From Sipunculus nudus (Eukaryota; Annelida; Sipuncula; Golfingiida; Sipunculidae): a stretch of DNA of 64,000 bases. The notes beneath the pieces are model-generated. The model searched no databases, was not told the DNA's origin, and worked only from the letters and a program-made list of their open reading frames with translations. This document shows positions 48,521 through 59,884 of the stretch, piece by piece (position 1 is the first letter of the stretch; every line of letters starts with the position of its first letter). Where the stretch lies: positions 7,747,519 to 7,811,518 of the forward strand of contig CM049306.1 in the NCBI GenBank assembly GCA_026874595.1. Reading direction: 5' to 3'. Made by a program: the position numbers and the translations under genes.

Positions 48521-48593
48521 CTTTTCAAAGGAAAATTCCTGTCAAATTCTTTTTCGTTTGCTCTCTTAATAGCCAGGCAGATGTATCTTGTCA
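48521..48593 (-). CDS. Candidate internal exon (duplicated neighbour of the previous one)
   Basis: Minus-strand 73-bp segment with acceptor ('cctcgttgcag') and strong donor ('gtaagtttat'). One phase is open throughout (TRYICLAIKR...NFPLK). Its 3' phase (two bases left over) is compatible with the 5' phase of 47982-48071. Joining to the upstream ATG exon at 49257-49322 is out of phase, so either another exon lies between them or only one duplicate is used. No family recognised. Confidence 0.22.
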
Positions 48594-49256
48594 CTGCAAC
48601 GAGGAATGCATGTGTTAATTAAGTAAAGTCTACGTTTGTATTAATTAGCCCATTATACAATACCGAGTTTATTAGTGAACACCTTCAGTCAATGTGCAAT
48701 TGGGTGTGACTTTATATTGAGAGAGTCCTTTTTGTCCCAAGGCCAAAGTGTTGAAAATTCCGAGCAGTTTATAAAACAATGCTCTTATTTCTACCATTTG
48801 CTGACTAAACTTAAAATAGCAAGGCTTGTGTTCTTTTGCCTAATGTAAAATAAATGATTTGTCGAAGAGTCTAAAGAAATGACAAAGGATAGAGACGATA
48901 GAGACTTGTAAACATTGTATACAGGTTATTAATGTTATGAATGTATTCCATGTATAATCGTCCAGCTTGTTCAGTTTCAGTCATTCAAGCCGATTTTCAC
49001 CTTTGTTTGGTGACTGTTCCTTTACAATGCTTGAACTGTTTCTAATTCTGCTTGTGTTACTATGAACTTTTATTACTTTGCTGCAACAATTATTGCACGC
49101 AAAAGCATGTTTATCATGGGACTTTGTCCAGGTTTAGATTAATTGAACGTAACTCCGTTCGCCGACAGAGACTTATTCACTGGACAGTAAATCTCTAGAC
49201 ATATAACTTTGACGTTCTTCACATAAAATTAAGTTATATATAAACATCAGTCTTAC

Positions 49257-49322
49257 CTCATTTACTGTGTTTTCTCTTCTCACATATCGAGCAAACCAAA
49301 ACAACCCGACCGTTGACTTCAT
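49257..49322 (-). CDS. Candidate first exon (ATG to GTAAGA donor)
   Basis: On the minus strand an ATG opens 22 codons (start MKSTVGLFWFARYVRR, end NTVNE) and meets a consensus donor GAG|GTAAGA in phase 0. Sixteen bases upstream is the palindrome TGCGCATGCGC (49338-49348), the NRF-1 consensus often seen in animal promoters. The exon lies just inside the right terminus of the TA-flanked element and points inward, as expected for a transposon-encoded gene. No homology recognised; short first exons are easy to find by chance, so confidence is low. Confidence 0.28.
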
Positions 49323-49337
49323 TAGTTCAAATAAAGC

Positions 49338-49348
49338 TGCGCATGCGC
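49338..49348. promoter_or_regulatory. NRF-1-like palindrome
   Basis: TGCGCATGCGC, a perfect match to the core NRF-1 site in a very AT-rich area, 16 bp upstream of the candidate ATG exon on the minus strand. Confidence 0.45.
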
Positions 49349-49559
49349 GTCTTAATCATATTGGTATCCGGTCAAGGCACGGGTTCCATCTAGAACCTCA
49401 TTTTGAGTTATGATCATGGCACGAACCTCTAGGTTCCATCTGGAACCTATTCATGGGGAAAAGAGTTCCAGAAAGAACCATGGTTCTTTCCAGAACCTTT
49501 TGGGTTCTTAAAAGAACCATCAGGAACCTTTTTTTCTTAGAGTGTACCCCTTGACAGGT

Positions 49560-50385
49560 TAAATGAGGTGAGAAATTTACAATATCTCAATTAATATAAA
49601 AAAAATGATTAGCAAACAAGGGGATGATAAGAAATCCTAACGACCTAACCTGACTACAAGGATTATTAAATCGTATAAGGAATCATGGTGTGGACGTATG
49701 CAAGAGTCTGTGATCTCTATACGCACATAATTATTGATTCTTCTTTTCAATTCACTAATATTTATTTCTGCTCCCAGGGTAGCAATTTGGATATTAGTTA
49801 GGAATATCTGAAAAAAAATGTTCACGCACATTCCAGAGATAGCCGTTGGACCTAAAATGGTATAAGGAGTTGGGAAACTAACAGTTGCCAAGTTAAATTA
49901 AAAAAGTAAAAGGTATCAGGACAATCAGATTTAACCGGATTATGAACAATACCTGCCCCTTTGGAAACTAATGGAAAACTGTGCAAAAATGCTTTTAAAT
50001 ATACAATTTTAGAGTTTTCTGCAAAAAAAAACTTTTTCTTCAAAAAAACTGTTTCATCCAATTGTGTTAACATTTTGGCCGCTGACAGGAATCTAATGAC
50101 GATTCTTTAACTTCAGATATCTATGAAACAGACTTAAATATAGTCTTATGAGCGCTAATTTTAATATGCTGTAATGAACATTTGTGCACAATAGAGTGGA
50201 ATTCCTTATATATAGTTGTAGCTTAGGTAAGCGATTAGTTATGACTTAATTCACAAGTCAGAAATTCAAGCTATTTTACGCAAGCAAAAGATTATAAGAG
50301 ATGAACGAAGTGAAAGAATAATTCAGCTGACAATACATAATAATAATTGGTTAAAACTATGGTTATAAACATCTCTTGGTTATTG

Positions 50386-50425
<40 letters not shown>

Positions 50426-51030
50426 TAATCTCTTTACATAAACATTTCTAGTTACATTTACTTTTGACAATATTAAAAAACAGTTACATTTTGGAATTCA
50501 GAAGTAACGCTTTTAGTTTGTAAACAACCTGACCTTGTGTGACCAAGATTGATCTTTTTCGCCATTCTAAATCATCTCGGTCCTGTCGGTTCGTGAACTT
50601 GATTTTGACATGATTAATGACCGATATAAATGCGAAAATGTCATGCATGATGGCTTGTTTTTGAGAATAAGTTAATTAAATTTTCGATTTCAATATCATT
50701 AGTGAAAAAAATATATTGCGGGATTTAAGTTTGAATTTATTCATTTATTTATTGAATGAAATACATGATAATTTACTTCAGTTGTATAAAAGAGACACAA
50801 GTGAAACAAACACTGAAACATAATTCAAATAATTTAAATGATAAGCCTTATAACTGAATAATATTTCCTTTGTAATTATTTCTCACAGCTCATTCATACA
50901 TTAATTCCCAGACCATGACATTCACAGTTTGGCTGACATCAAAAATCAGAAAGGCTAGTCCATTAGACTGTTAGTGCATTAAACGCTGTGATGTTACGTT
51001 ATTTTACAAAAGATATTTATGTCTATTGCT
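49560..51030. other. Unremarkable AT-rich intergenic DNA with a TA run
   Basis: Includes (TA)n at 50390-50422 and minus frames of 73-84 codons (49637-50073) with no recognisable features. Confidence 0.5.
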
Positions 51031-52320
51031 AAATAACATTCCAAACAACAGCGACCGAGTCATAGTTTAAATTTATTGTTCAACTGAGGCCGAAACACAT
51101 TTGTGCGGACCACGACAATGATCTATTTATATCTCATAGGGTCGAATGAGACAATGTTTTGAATAGTGAAGATCTTTATAGCCGATATTTTACACGTTCA
51201 CGTGCATAAATTCATGGCTAACGATTATTAAACTACGACGATAATCACATCAGAATACTTGGTTGTAAAATTATGATGCGGTCCATAACCGGGTTTCCTC
51301 TCAGTAATGGCTGCAATGCTTTAGCACTGTTGATGATCATAATCATAAAGTAATGTGTTGCCCAACGACAAGAAACTTTCAAATGGAGTGGAAGAAACCC
51401 ATAACCATGGAGGATATTAAGCGTGACCTTCATTAGGGCGAGAGAACAAGACAAAATAAACTGAAATTTAAAACAAAAAGGAAAAACAATGTTTGACAAC
51501 TAGATAACATTCATAGAGCGCGTACCTCCGACAAGGCCTGATCCAGGTCAGCTCCCCCATTCATCACCTTTATACACTAGTAAACTGCGCAGAATCAGGC
51601 TCACAAGAGTACGACTCTATTGGTTAGGTTTTGTGGGCTTCACAATGCACCTTCTCAATTTACCAGCGACGTAAGTATTACTGTCTTGCAGGGGTAATGT
51701 AGTCCGTTCAAATAACATAAACATTGATGTTTTTGTGGTAAAGACTTCACGGAATGAGTAATTTTATGTAAACATTTGCATTTGAAATATCATTTGGCGA
51801 CGTGATCAATTAAAATTGTTATTATCTCTTCCCTGTCTTAAGGTCTTTGGACAGATTAACCTGTTAACAGAATTTGTTACAGATGTAAATTGTTACAGGC
51901 TCCGGATATTTGAATGTTCTTACCAGCGTTCTACACGTTCTTACGTAGATTGATAGATGGCGCTATTGAAAATAGCCCATTCGTGAAAAAAATTTAAATT
52001 TTCAGTTTCAGTTTAAAGAATCAGAAGGTTCAAAGCAATTTTACCAAGTTGGGCAGCTTGTTTCCGCTGTCTTAATGAATTTTTATCAGAAGGTGAATTC
52101 CCTCATCGATATATAAAGGGTCATTTACAGATGAAGAAACTTTAATATCCGGAAGAACTGGTAGAAAGTCTTGTTGAAGAATGTGTGTAGTTTATACCAG
52201 ACAATTAAAAAACTCTTTTTGCTTCCCTTTGATTCAACTGAGAGAGTCTAAACAGTTGCGGATCAGGTTATGTACAATTTATATACATGTTCCAGTTTAT
52301 ATCCTTAATTTAAAGAAATA
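51031..52320. other. Intergenic DNA, no recognised feature
   Basis: Slightly GC-richer around 51260-51660 but without a clear site cluster; the 84-codon minus frame 51245-51499 shows no domain. Confidence 0.45.
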
Positions 52321-52349
52321 TAAATATCAAAACTGCCTCACGTTAACTG

Positions 52350-52363
52350 CCCCCCCCCCCCCC
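52350..52363. repeat. 14-bp poly-C tract
   Basis: Uninterrupted C14. Confidence 0.95.
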
Positions 52364-52650
52364 AACCGTAAGTTTGACTACATTATTCAAAGACATTTAG
52401 GAGAATATAGGTCGAGGAAATGAAAATTCTCATATTTTTTTTTCAAAAGTGCCTCAAAATGTCCTTTTTTTTATTGCATATCATTTTTAAAATGTTTTTC
52501 TGTAAGGAAGGTGCGGTAGCCCCTCCCCTACCTTCCCCTATATTCCTGTAATTAACTTTAGTCAAAATATGAGTTTAGATTTGATTTACAGGTGAAAATG
52601 AAAAACAAATTTTCCATTGACTAAAATATATAACGTAATAATAATAATGA

Positions 52651-52659
52651 TTATATATA

Positions 52660-52703
<44 letters not shown>
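52651..52703. repeat. (TA)n microsatellite
   Basis: About 24 TA units with one 'ttta' interruption. Confidence 0.96.
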
Positions 52704-52708
<5 letters not shown>

Positions 52709-53799
52709 ATGTAAAAACAAACATTAAATGCACAATTTTAGAACGTAGTTTTCATAATACCCATCAATCGCCAACTCAGTATTAGCGCCCCTTGTTCTTG
52801 AATATCTGGATCCGCCGTGCACTGCTAAAGTTATACAACTGATGGCTGGTTATTCTCTGGTGTCAATTTTTTCCAAATGCGGAAAATCTCTTCCATGTGA
52901 TCGTTGTCACTCATGATTACCAACTGCAACGGAAAAAGCTCATTGTCAAAAATGAACCCATCGATTAAAACAGACAAAAAAAAATCTTCAATCAGTGCCC
53001 GCAACAAGATTGCTCATGGCAAATCTAGAAAATGTTGTTTATAATTGTAGTTTTGTAACTTTTTTACAATTCAAGTCGCTGCATATTAAAAACATGAATC
53101 ACTTTTTCAGGTATGTAAATATACGTAAACAGCGTCCCTCTGTACCATCGTGCAAGTACAGCACTTCCGGTATGATTGAGATATGGTATGATTCTTAAAG
53201 TTTTGTTTGTAAATTCGAATATTATGAAATGCGAAGAAAAATTGAGATTAAAATGTAATATATCCAGCATACAGTGACCAACAGGGTCTTCCAAACGTGT
53301 AAAGATAATTCCATGAGTTGACACAATTTCCTTTTTGTGATCTAATTTTGTAATGTGTTATGTGATCCTTTTTAAACTGCCTGACAATTGATTTTTATAG
53401 GTAACGCCTGTAACTCTGATTAATCTACTGCCACGTTGTTCAAATACAGCACAGATATCATATCTAATAAACCATTAAATCTTAATTCTTTCCTTGTTCG
53501 TCTTCATTTCTACATTTAAGGTTGACCCAGTTCCCATTTTAAAACGGTCAATTTAATTGCGAGAAAATCTAATAACTTCCATATACCTTAGTGTTACAGA
53601 ATTTATAAGGTGCGTGAAAATTTGTGTTTATCTCAGAGACCCTGACAAAAAAACACTACTTGGCTCAGTATAACACATTCATATGACTGCGGGGGATCCC
53701 TCTAAATGATATACATTACCAATATGTTATACATTTAAGAAAACATAATCATGCTGGCTCGTTATATTATTTATTTTACCCAACGCTTCAAGCCTTCAT

Positions 53800-54270
53800 T
53801 AATGCTTGTTCGTAAAAAACGAGGTTCCCGCAAGAGAGGTCCCGTCATATCAGCAGGCACGCTTCAGTACACAAGGCCTACCTGCCACTGTTCAGGCAAC
53901 AAAGTCCTCATTTGGCCACTAGAGGACAGCACAGGCAAAGTTTGCTCAATTACCACTAAAGTGAGCTATTCTTCATGTATTTAATGGAGATAACATCTCG
54001 TCAATAAAAACCATCGTAAAGTTCGATGATGTAACAAGAGCCTGGTGTAGATGGGTACTGTCCTCTTCAGGCTGAGACAGGTCGTGGCAGATTGCTGGCG
54101 CCTCCAGCTCCTCGGCTGACCATCCTTAAATTGTCTGGTATTCGCGTTAAATCAAGTTATAACTGAGTTCCAGCGAGAACACGGCATTACTGGCCCTGTC
54201 AGACCATCCCACTTACTTTATCATATGACCTAAATAAGTCATCTCTAACGGATGCGGGGTCATCCACGAT
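53800..54270. promoter_or_regulatory. Candidate conserved non-coding element
   Basis: GC-richer, non-repetitive island with 'gcctacctgccactgttcag' (53876), 'ctcaattaccactaaag' (53946), 'tatttaatggagataac' (53978) and 'gttaaatcaagttataac' (54147). The 77-codon plus frame 53751-53984 enters it without domain evidence. Regulatory role inferred. Confidence 0.35.
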
Positions 54271-55395
54271 GTATTTTATAAAGTCTAACCATAATATAAT
54301 TCAGTCTTGCTTTTTCTTTTCTTGACATTTTCTTCTGACACTTTTGTCCGTATATTCCAGTTTCTGTATCATGTATATAATATATAAATTGTCTTTCCTA
54401 GACATCTTTTCTATGTAAGTGCCGATATATTTTGCCTTTGTTTTTTTTTTAAAATAACGCTACCCAGCTGAGTTTATCAAAATATTGCTTTACATCATAA
54501 TTAATTACAGCCGATATATTTCTCTTTTAGATTTATTATCTAATGTATAAGACCCCTTGAGTTTATTATAGAATAATTTTCTATAACACATATTTTGTTT
54601 TGATTATTTTAATCACTATAAAGAGTAACGTGTCCTAAAAAATGGACTATTAGAGTAATAATTTAAGTAATTTTTAACAGAAATAATGTAGGATCAATCG
54701 CGGTATGAACCGAAGATTTTATTTTGGATAAGAAACTGCAAGGAAAAACTAATGGTAAATTAACAACTCATTTGCAAGGTATATCGGATAATTTCCATTC
54801 AACTTGTTTACAAATACAATTGTATTGATTATTTATGGAGTCTCTGACGATACCAAGTGATAAATCACTTACAGACGATAAGTGGCAATAATTAAATGTA
54901 TATGAACAAACACGAACTTATATGAACATCCAACAGACGTCTATTGAAGTAAATAAAAAAAAAAAAATAAGCAGCAATGGCTTCTAGCGCATGCATGTAT
55001 ATTGCTTATCAATATGCTTAAAAACTGTGTAACTTCTCCTAAAACTGTGTTTTTTTCTTATTTGGTACACCTATATACCAATATAGAACTATTTCTTTGT
55101 CGACAAAGAGGTAATAAATGATTTCCCATTCGATTTAATTACTCCAGAGGGTCGGAAAGTTTACCTGTTTACATGTTTTTACATTTTTATATCTGTTTAA
55201 ATAAATTAATATATACTGTAGAAATGCACGAAGTTAAGAAGTGTTTAGAAAATGACAACAACAAAAAAATAGGTTGGTTTGTTTATTAGCGACGCAAGGC
55301 AAAATTTATAATAGGATTTTGCAAAAATTTGGTGAATGCTTAAGGCTCCAAATTTTGGATATTCTGGATCACAATCATATATTTTTATTCAAATA
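54271..55395. other. Unremarkable AT-rich intergenic DNA
   Basis: No repeat or frame worth naming; an A-run near 54955-54968. Confidence 0.5.
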
Positions 55396-55404
55396 ACTAT
55401 AAAC

Positions 55405-56230
55405 ACTCTAATAAAAGAGGGTTCCAGGTAGAACCCAAAACGGTTCTTCGTAGTGTACTGAGTGGGGAACCTTTAAGGGTTCTAACTGGAACCTTTAACA
55501 CATGGTTCTTTTTGGAACATCCCATGGGTTCTTTATGGAACCTGACAGGTTCCATCTAGATGCTATTGAAAGGGTTCCTCCCGGAACCCTTTAAGGTTCT
55601 TTAGAGTGGACTGACTGGGGACCTTTGAAGGGTTCTTTGTGGAATCCAAGGTATATGGTTCTTCATGGAACCTTCAGAGTAGGCTTGTCTTTATAAGTCC
55701 AGGGTGTCATATAAAACAATTAGGCTAAATTATTTAGAAGGGGTATAGACCATTTTTTCTTCATTAACCTCAGAATAATTTAATTGGACAGAATGGAGCC
55801 TACTCAGGGAGAGCTAACGTTTCATTTTTGTTTGTGCCGAAGATACGTAACCAATATGGTTTCGTTAATACTGCCATCTGGTAAAGAATAACACTGTTGA
55901 TGGATTATATGATATAATTCAATAGTTTTTTCATGAAATGTTGGAAAAATGCCTGTACTAAATGTAAAAGTAATTTCATTTGTAATCTGTGTGCAAGTAA
56001 ATGCTTTCAGTGTGGAATGAAAACATAGTTTTACAGAAACATATTTTTTTTAAACATTTATTTGTAATTTCCCCCCAAAAACAATACAAAAGTTCACAAT
56101 CATAAACCAACTATATGAATACAGGAAACAAAGGCATTATCATATGTTACGTTGGTCTCCGCCAGATACGATGTCTTTGGTGTTTGTGATACAGAGTTTA
56201 TGAACACCACACCCTATTTCACCCAGCATT
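55405..56230. mobile_element. Second, left-end copy of the GGTTCC-palindrome element
   Basis: Starts 'aacactctaataaaagaggg' and repeats the same order of GGTTCC/GGAACC palindromes and 'gtgtactgagtggggaacct' and 'gtggactgactgggg' landmarks as 46216-46475. Weaker similarity continues: 'aaccttcagagtaggcttg' against 'aaccttcaatgtattt', and 'cagaaacatatttttttta' against 'aaggaaacatatttatt'. 'atacagagtttatgaacac' also matches 'ttacagagttcatgaactc'. No matching right terminus was found in the next 3 kb, so the copy may be truncated. Confidence 0.6.
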
Positions 56231-56435
56231 ATTTCTTCTAAATTCAGTTCTCCGCATACTCTTAAAATGTTGAACGAAGGGTCTTTTTGCCTGCAGAGTC
56301 TTTGGTTGGCAAACAGTCAGGAGTGTTTTGATATATACAGACAATGTAAGTACAGTTTCCGTGCCGACTGTGCCGTTCATTTTGTGCTTGATAACTGGGA
56401 AGTAAATACAATAGATGTTTATATATGACAATTAC
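56231..56435 (-). other. Minus-strand 70-codon frame beside the second element copy
   Basis: The frame 56219-56431 (internal start MNGTVGTETV; ends 'RRTEFRRNNAG') has balanced composition and an acceptor-like 'ttacttcccag' upstream. It occupies a position comparable to the candidate terminal exon in the 46.2-49.5 kb copy, but the peptides do not align by eye. Unassigned. Confidence 0.15.
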
Positions 56436-56535
56436 TCTGTATGGTCTGCAAAAATGAAAACAAAATATGTAGGCTTGATGTACTTATAGCTGTCCATCGC
56501 CCAATCCTGAAAATGTTATAAAGAGGTCAAGAGGT

Positions 56536-56538
<3 letters not shown>

Positions 56539-56569
<31 letters not shown>
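56539..56569. repeat. (GA)n microsatellite
   Basis: About 15 GA units preceded by two 'aagaggtc' copies. Confidence 0.96.
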
Positions 56570-56572
<3 letters not shown>

Positions 56573-57091
56573 CGGGAGGCAAAAGTACCGCTAAGGGGTG
56601 CTTTGTTTTAGAAGTGTTCTAAACTGTTTGACAACAGCGGTGTCCCAAATTTTCATAATGCCATATGGGTGTTAATTAACACGTGACTGATCTGGGAAGC
56701 ATCCAACGCACCCCTTCGAGAGAACATTCATTCCCCTCCTCCACTCTCTCTTAAATACGAAAAAATGAGAAAAAATATTGCTTGAGAACGTAAATATGTT
56801 AGATTTTAATTTATTTGAAAGGTTCAAAGAATTCTTATATTTTCAATCACATGAGCCATATTGTATATATATGTGGGTGTGTGGGTGTGTGTGTGTTTGT
56901 ATAACCGTACTTAAGAAGGACACGATATTGACTGCACATCAAACGCGCGAGGACTTTTTCTTCTGATGAGGAAAAACACATGGGTCCTCGCAAACAAATA
57001 CCTGTTTAACCATTTTTAAAACATTTGAAAAACCCGGGAAAACTATGCTTGGGAAATTTCTTGCAAGTCCTCAGAAAGAACGTTTTGCTTG

Positions 57092-57096
57092 AAATT

Positions 57097-57127
<31 letters not shown>
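57092..57127. repeat. (GT)n microsatellite
   Basis: GT run after 'aaatttgttt'; a shorter imperfect GT/GGGT run lies at about 56873-56899. Confidence 0.93.
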
Positions 57128-57128
<1 letters not shown>

Positions 57129-57129
57129 A

Positions 57130-57704
57130 CAGCGCCATCTATTGAGAGCTTTGCAAGATGGTTTGAAAAGTGTGTTTGTGCAAGCTTGGTGCTCGATATA
57201 TGTTTAAACTGCTAATCAAACTGTTTAGCGGTATCAGATCTTATTAGATCGTGAGAAGATAGAATTAGAACCTTATATTACCATGGGTTCCTTGAGTAAA
57301 CAGGTAACGAAAAAATCTAATAGATTTTCTTATCTACGTGATAGGTATACCCTCTGATCTGTCAAGAAAAACTGTGAGCAGCTTGGTTTAAAGATTTTAT
57401 TAGACAAAAACCGTTTTACATGATAAAAATAATTAATCTTCCAATCCAGTGTAAATATATGTAAATATATGTTTATCATTTGTATTTTTTTTTTGTTTTG
57501 CACCTATTGTTTCGAGAGAGCATGTTATATCATTATATTGTTACATTATACATTAATTTCTTTCTAATGGTATTGCATGTGTTTCTTTTCATTTTGGTGA
57601 AGATTAAGAATTGACACAGAATTACAGCATTAATCTTAACATATTATATCTTAACATACTTTATGTATTTTTACTTGTACTGTGATGTCTTATATAATGT
57701 TGTG

Positions 57705-57705
<1 letters not shown>
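57130..57705. other. Unremarkable AT-rich intergenic DNA
   Basis: No repeat, RNA gene or convincing frame was recognised. Confidence 0.5.

Positions 57706-57708
<3 letters not shown>

Positions 57709-57760
<52 letters not shown>
57709..57760. repeat. (TA)n microsatellite
   Basis: About 26 TA units. Confidence 0.97.
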
Positions 57761-57763
<3 letters not shown>

Positions 57764-58225
57764 GAAAGCATGTACATTAGCCTGATTGGCTACGTTTGTA
57801 ATTCCGTTATAAATAAATATGTTTAAACCAAGTGTGCTTGATATGCTGATTAGTAGGTCCTCTCTATGACCCGAAGACATGACATAAACTGAAAGTCCTC
57901 GCAGGTTGTCCTAGCAAGTTATGAGCGGAGTCAGCGCATCGTTCCCACGAACAACCAGCCTTTTCCTTTAAAAAAAAGTGTGCGAGGTAACATGCGTAAC
58001 CTAAGTGTTTAGGACCTCAATAGCTCTTCTTGCTACCTCTAGCAGAACTGTCAGTCCGCGGACGTATAGTGTGAAAGCAAGGTCCTCTCTTGAACGCATA
58101 TACACGTGGGTGTGTGTGTGAAGAAATCTCATTTAATCTTTTGGCAAATAGAGACTTAAATTGTGCATTTATTGCACAGTGAAGCAATCATAATACAGAT
58201 ACAACTTTGCAATTGACCTGACGGC

Positions 58226-58500
58226 CAGGGGCGTCAATATAGGGGGAACTGGGGGTATATATACCCCCCACTGTTTGGCAAGGGGCGGGGGGATGGTCAA
58301 TGTAATCATCCCCCCCACTTTTCAGAGAATAATATCATAATATTGCAAATGAAATATATTAATAAATAGAATAAAAGACTTTTGATCCATTTACTAAACA
58401 ATTAAACAATGTTATATCTAAACCTTGTTTAGAATTCACAAAATAACTTATTTTCTAAAACATAATTATTTGAAATATGATGAAGTATATATATAATAAT

Positions 58501-58550
<50 letters not shown>

Positions 58551-58670
58551 GAATATGTCCTTCGGCGATGCTGAAAAAGGTATATATATATGTCTGTATA
58601 TATATATTTATATATATATATACAAAGTCATCCCCCCCCCCCACCCTGGAAGAAAAAATTGACGCCACTG
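58226..58670. mobile_element. Non-autonomous hAT-type transposon with 8-bp target duplication
   Basis: The element starts CAGGGGCGTCAAT and ends ATTGACGCCACTG (inverse: CAGTGGCGTCAAT, one mismatch in 13). It is flanked by an exact 8-bp direct repeat CTGACGGC (58218-58225 and 58671-58678). Termini beginning CAG and 8-bp duplications are diagnostic of the hAT superfamily. The 445-bp interior is non-coding, with G/C-runs just inside both ends and two TA microsatellites (58503-58547 and about 58580-58622), so transposase must be supplied elsewhere. The minus 88-codon frame inside is microsatellite-derived. Confidence 0.88.
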
Positions 58671-58723
58671 CTGACGGCGAGTGCGTGATCGGCATGCAGG
58701 TCCCTTAGAAAATCAGCGGATTG

Positions 58724-58830
58724 CCGGACCATATAAATCGGTCCAGACCAAATCCCGGTCAGCGTTTAGACCGGACCAAATCCAGTCAGGATCTGGTCTG
58801 GACCAATGGGCGGCCTAAACCCCGATCATT
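58724..58830. repeat. GGTCCAGACC-type palindrome-rich repeat, copy 1
   Basis: Short alternating motifs 'ggtccagaccaaatcccgg', 'ttagaccggaccaaatcc' and 'atctggtctggacc' recur at about 35-bp spacing. The same motif set fills 59410-59600. Confidence 0.7.
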
Positions 58831-59405
58831 AACTTTAAGGAAAGAGAATGCGTTCCTGTCTGAACTTATCAGGATTAAGGTCAGCATAAACCTATAGATT
58901 CTGAGCTTGCCTATATATTCTAGACAGGATATCTGAACTTATAACTTAATAAGTAATGACAATTTATTTTGCGACAATTATTTCATTATCATGGTATACA
59001 TTGTCAATAATCAAACAATTGTTTTTAAATTAGTATAATAATTATGTATCTATTCTCTTCTGTATAAATGCAATAACCAAGCTACAGTTGTCAGTGTCAG
59101 TTATGCAACATCAATAAATTGTTAGTTTAATTTAAAATTTTCTCAGATGGATCAAGTATTTTACTTATAGTATTACTAATATGAACAGCTTACATTCAAG
59201 TGAAAAATCCTGATTTGATGAAAACCAACAAATTACCACTTCTCTAATCAACATTTTTAAACTATATATGTATATTCATATCTTTATTACATATATTAAT
59301 ATATTAAATATTTTTTTCACACAACTTAGTTTATTTTTTTCATGTGTTATCCTTATGGAATATAGTATTATTTGTTTAAACCAAGAGCCTGCTCTAGCCT
59401 GCAAT
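58831..59405. other. AT-rich spacer between two related repeats
   Basis: Plain AT-rich sequence. It might be the interior of one element bounded by the two GGTCCAGACC-rich blocks. Confidence 0.4.
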
Positions 59406-59409
59406 AGAA

Positions 59410-59605
59410 TCTAAATCCGGAACTGGTCCAGACCTGATCCCGATTGGGGTATAGGCCGGACTGAATCCCAATCGAGTATTGGTCCAGCCCAGATCCCGAT
59501 CGGGATTAGGTCCGGCCTAAACCCCGATCGGAATCTGGTCTGGACTTGGTCTAAACCAATCGCCGATTGGTCCAGATCGGGATCTGGGCCTTGACATAGG
59601 CCTAA
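59410..59605. repeat. GGTCCAGACC-type palindrome-rich repeat, copy 2
   Basis: About five degenerate units with 'ggtccagacctgatcccgat', 'ggtccagcccagatcccgat' and 'gatcgggattaggtccggcc'. The minus 66-codon frame (59411-59611) encodes a short Gly/Pro/Asp-rich repeat and is a by-product. Confidence 0.75.
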
Positions 59606-59884
59606 ACACACGCACGTGGAGGTCGGACATCAGGTCGGACATTCCTGACACGTGTGTAAACTTTGAACCATATGCTCGATGGACCTGTCATCATAAATAA
59701 TAAAATATGATTAATAATTTGTATAAAAGTTACTCCAGGTATCATTTAAAGTCACAGAAATATGTTTTCTTCCTTCTCTTTGTAATAAAACCACAATACA
59801 AGGCGAAACGCAGGGATGGGAAAAGGCTGGCCCGATTTGGCCCTGTCATATATTGAGCCCATGTTGACACATATGGGAGTTTTA

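Larger units (their letters stand above)
46216..49545. mobile_element. TA-flanked, about 3.3-kb element with GGTTCC-palindrome termini
   Basis: The left end begins 'tacactcttagaaaaaaggg' and the right end finishes 'cctttttttcttagagtgta', i.e. inverted termini of about 20-25 bp bounded by TA. Both subterminal regions are built of short GGTTCC/GGAACC/AGAACC palindromes (46222-46475 and 49380-49530). The left subterminal region contains a duplicated landmark 'gtggactgagtggggaacct' (about 46256 and 46408). A partial second copy of the left half is at 55.4-56.2 kb, with similarity that continues beyond the palindromic part. Interior minus-strand segments look like short exons (listed separately). 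The superfamily is not known to me; TA flanks would fit Tc1/mariner or several others. Confidence 0.5.
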
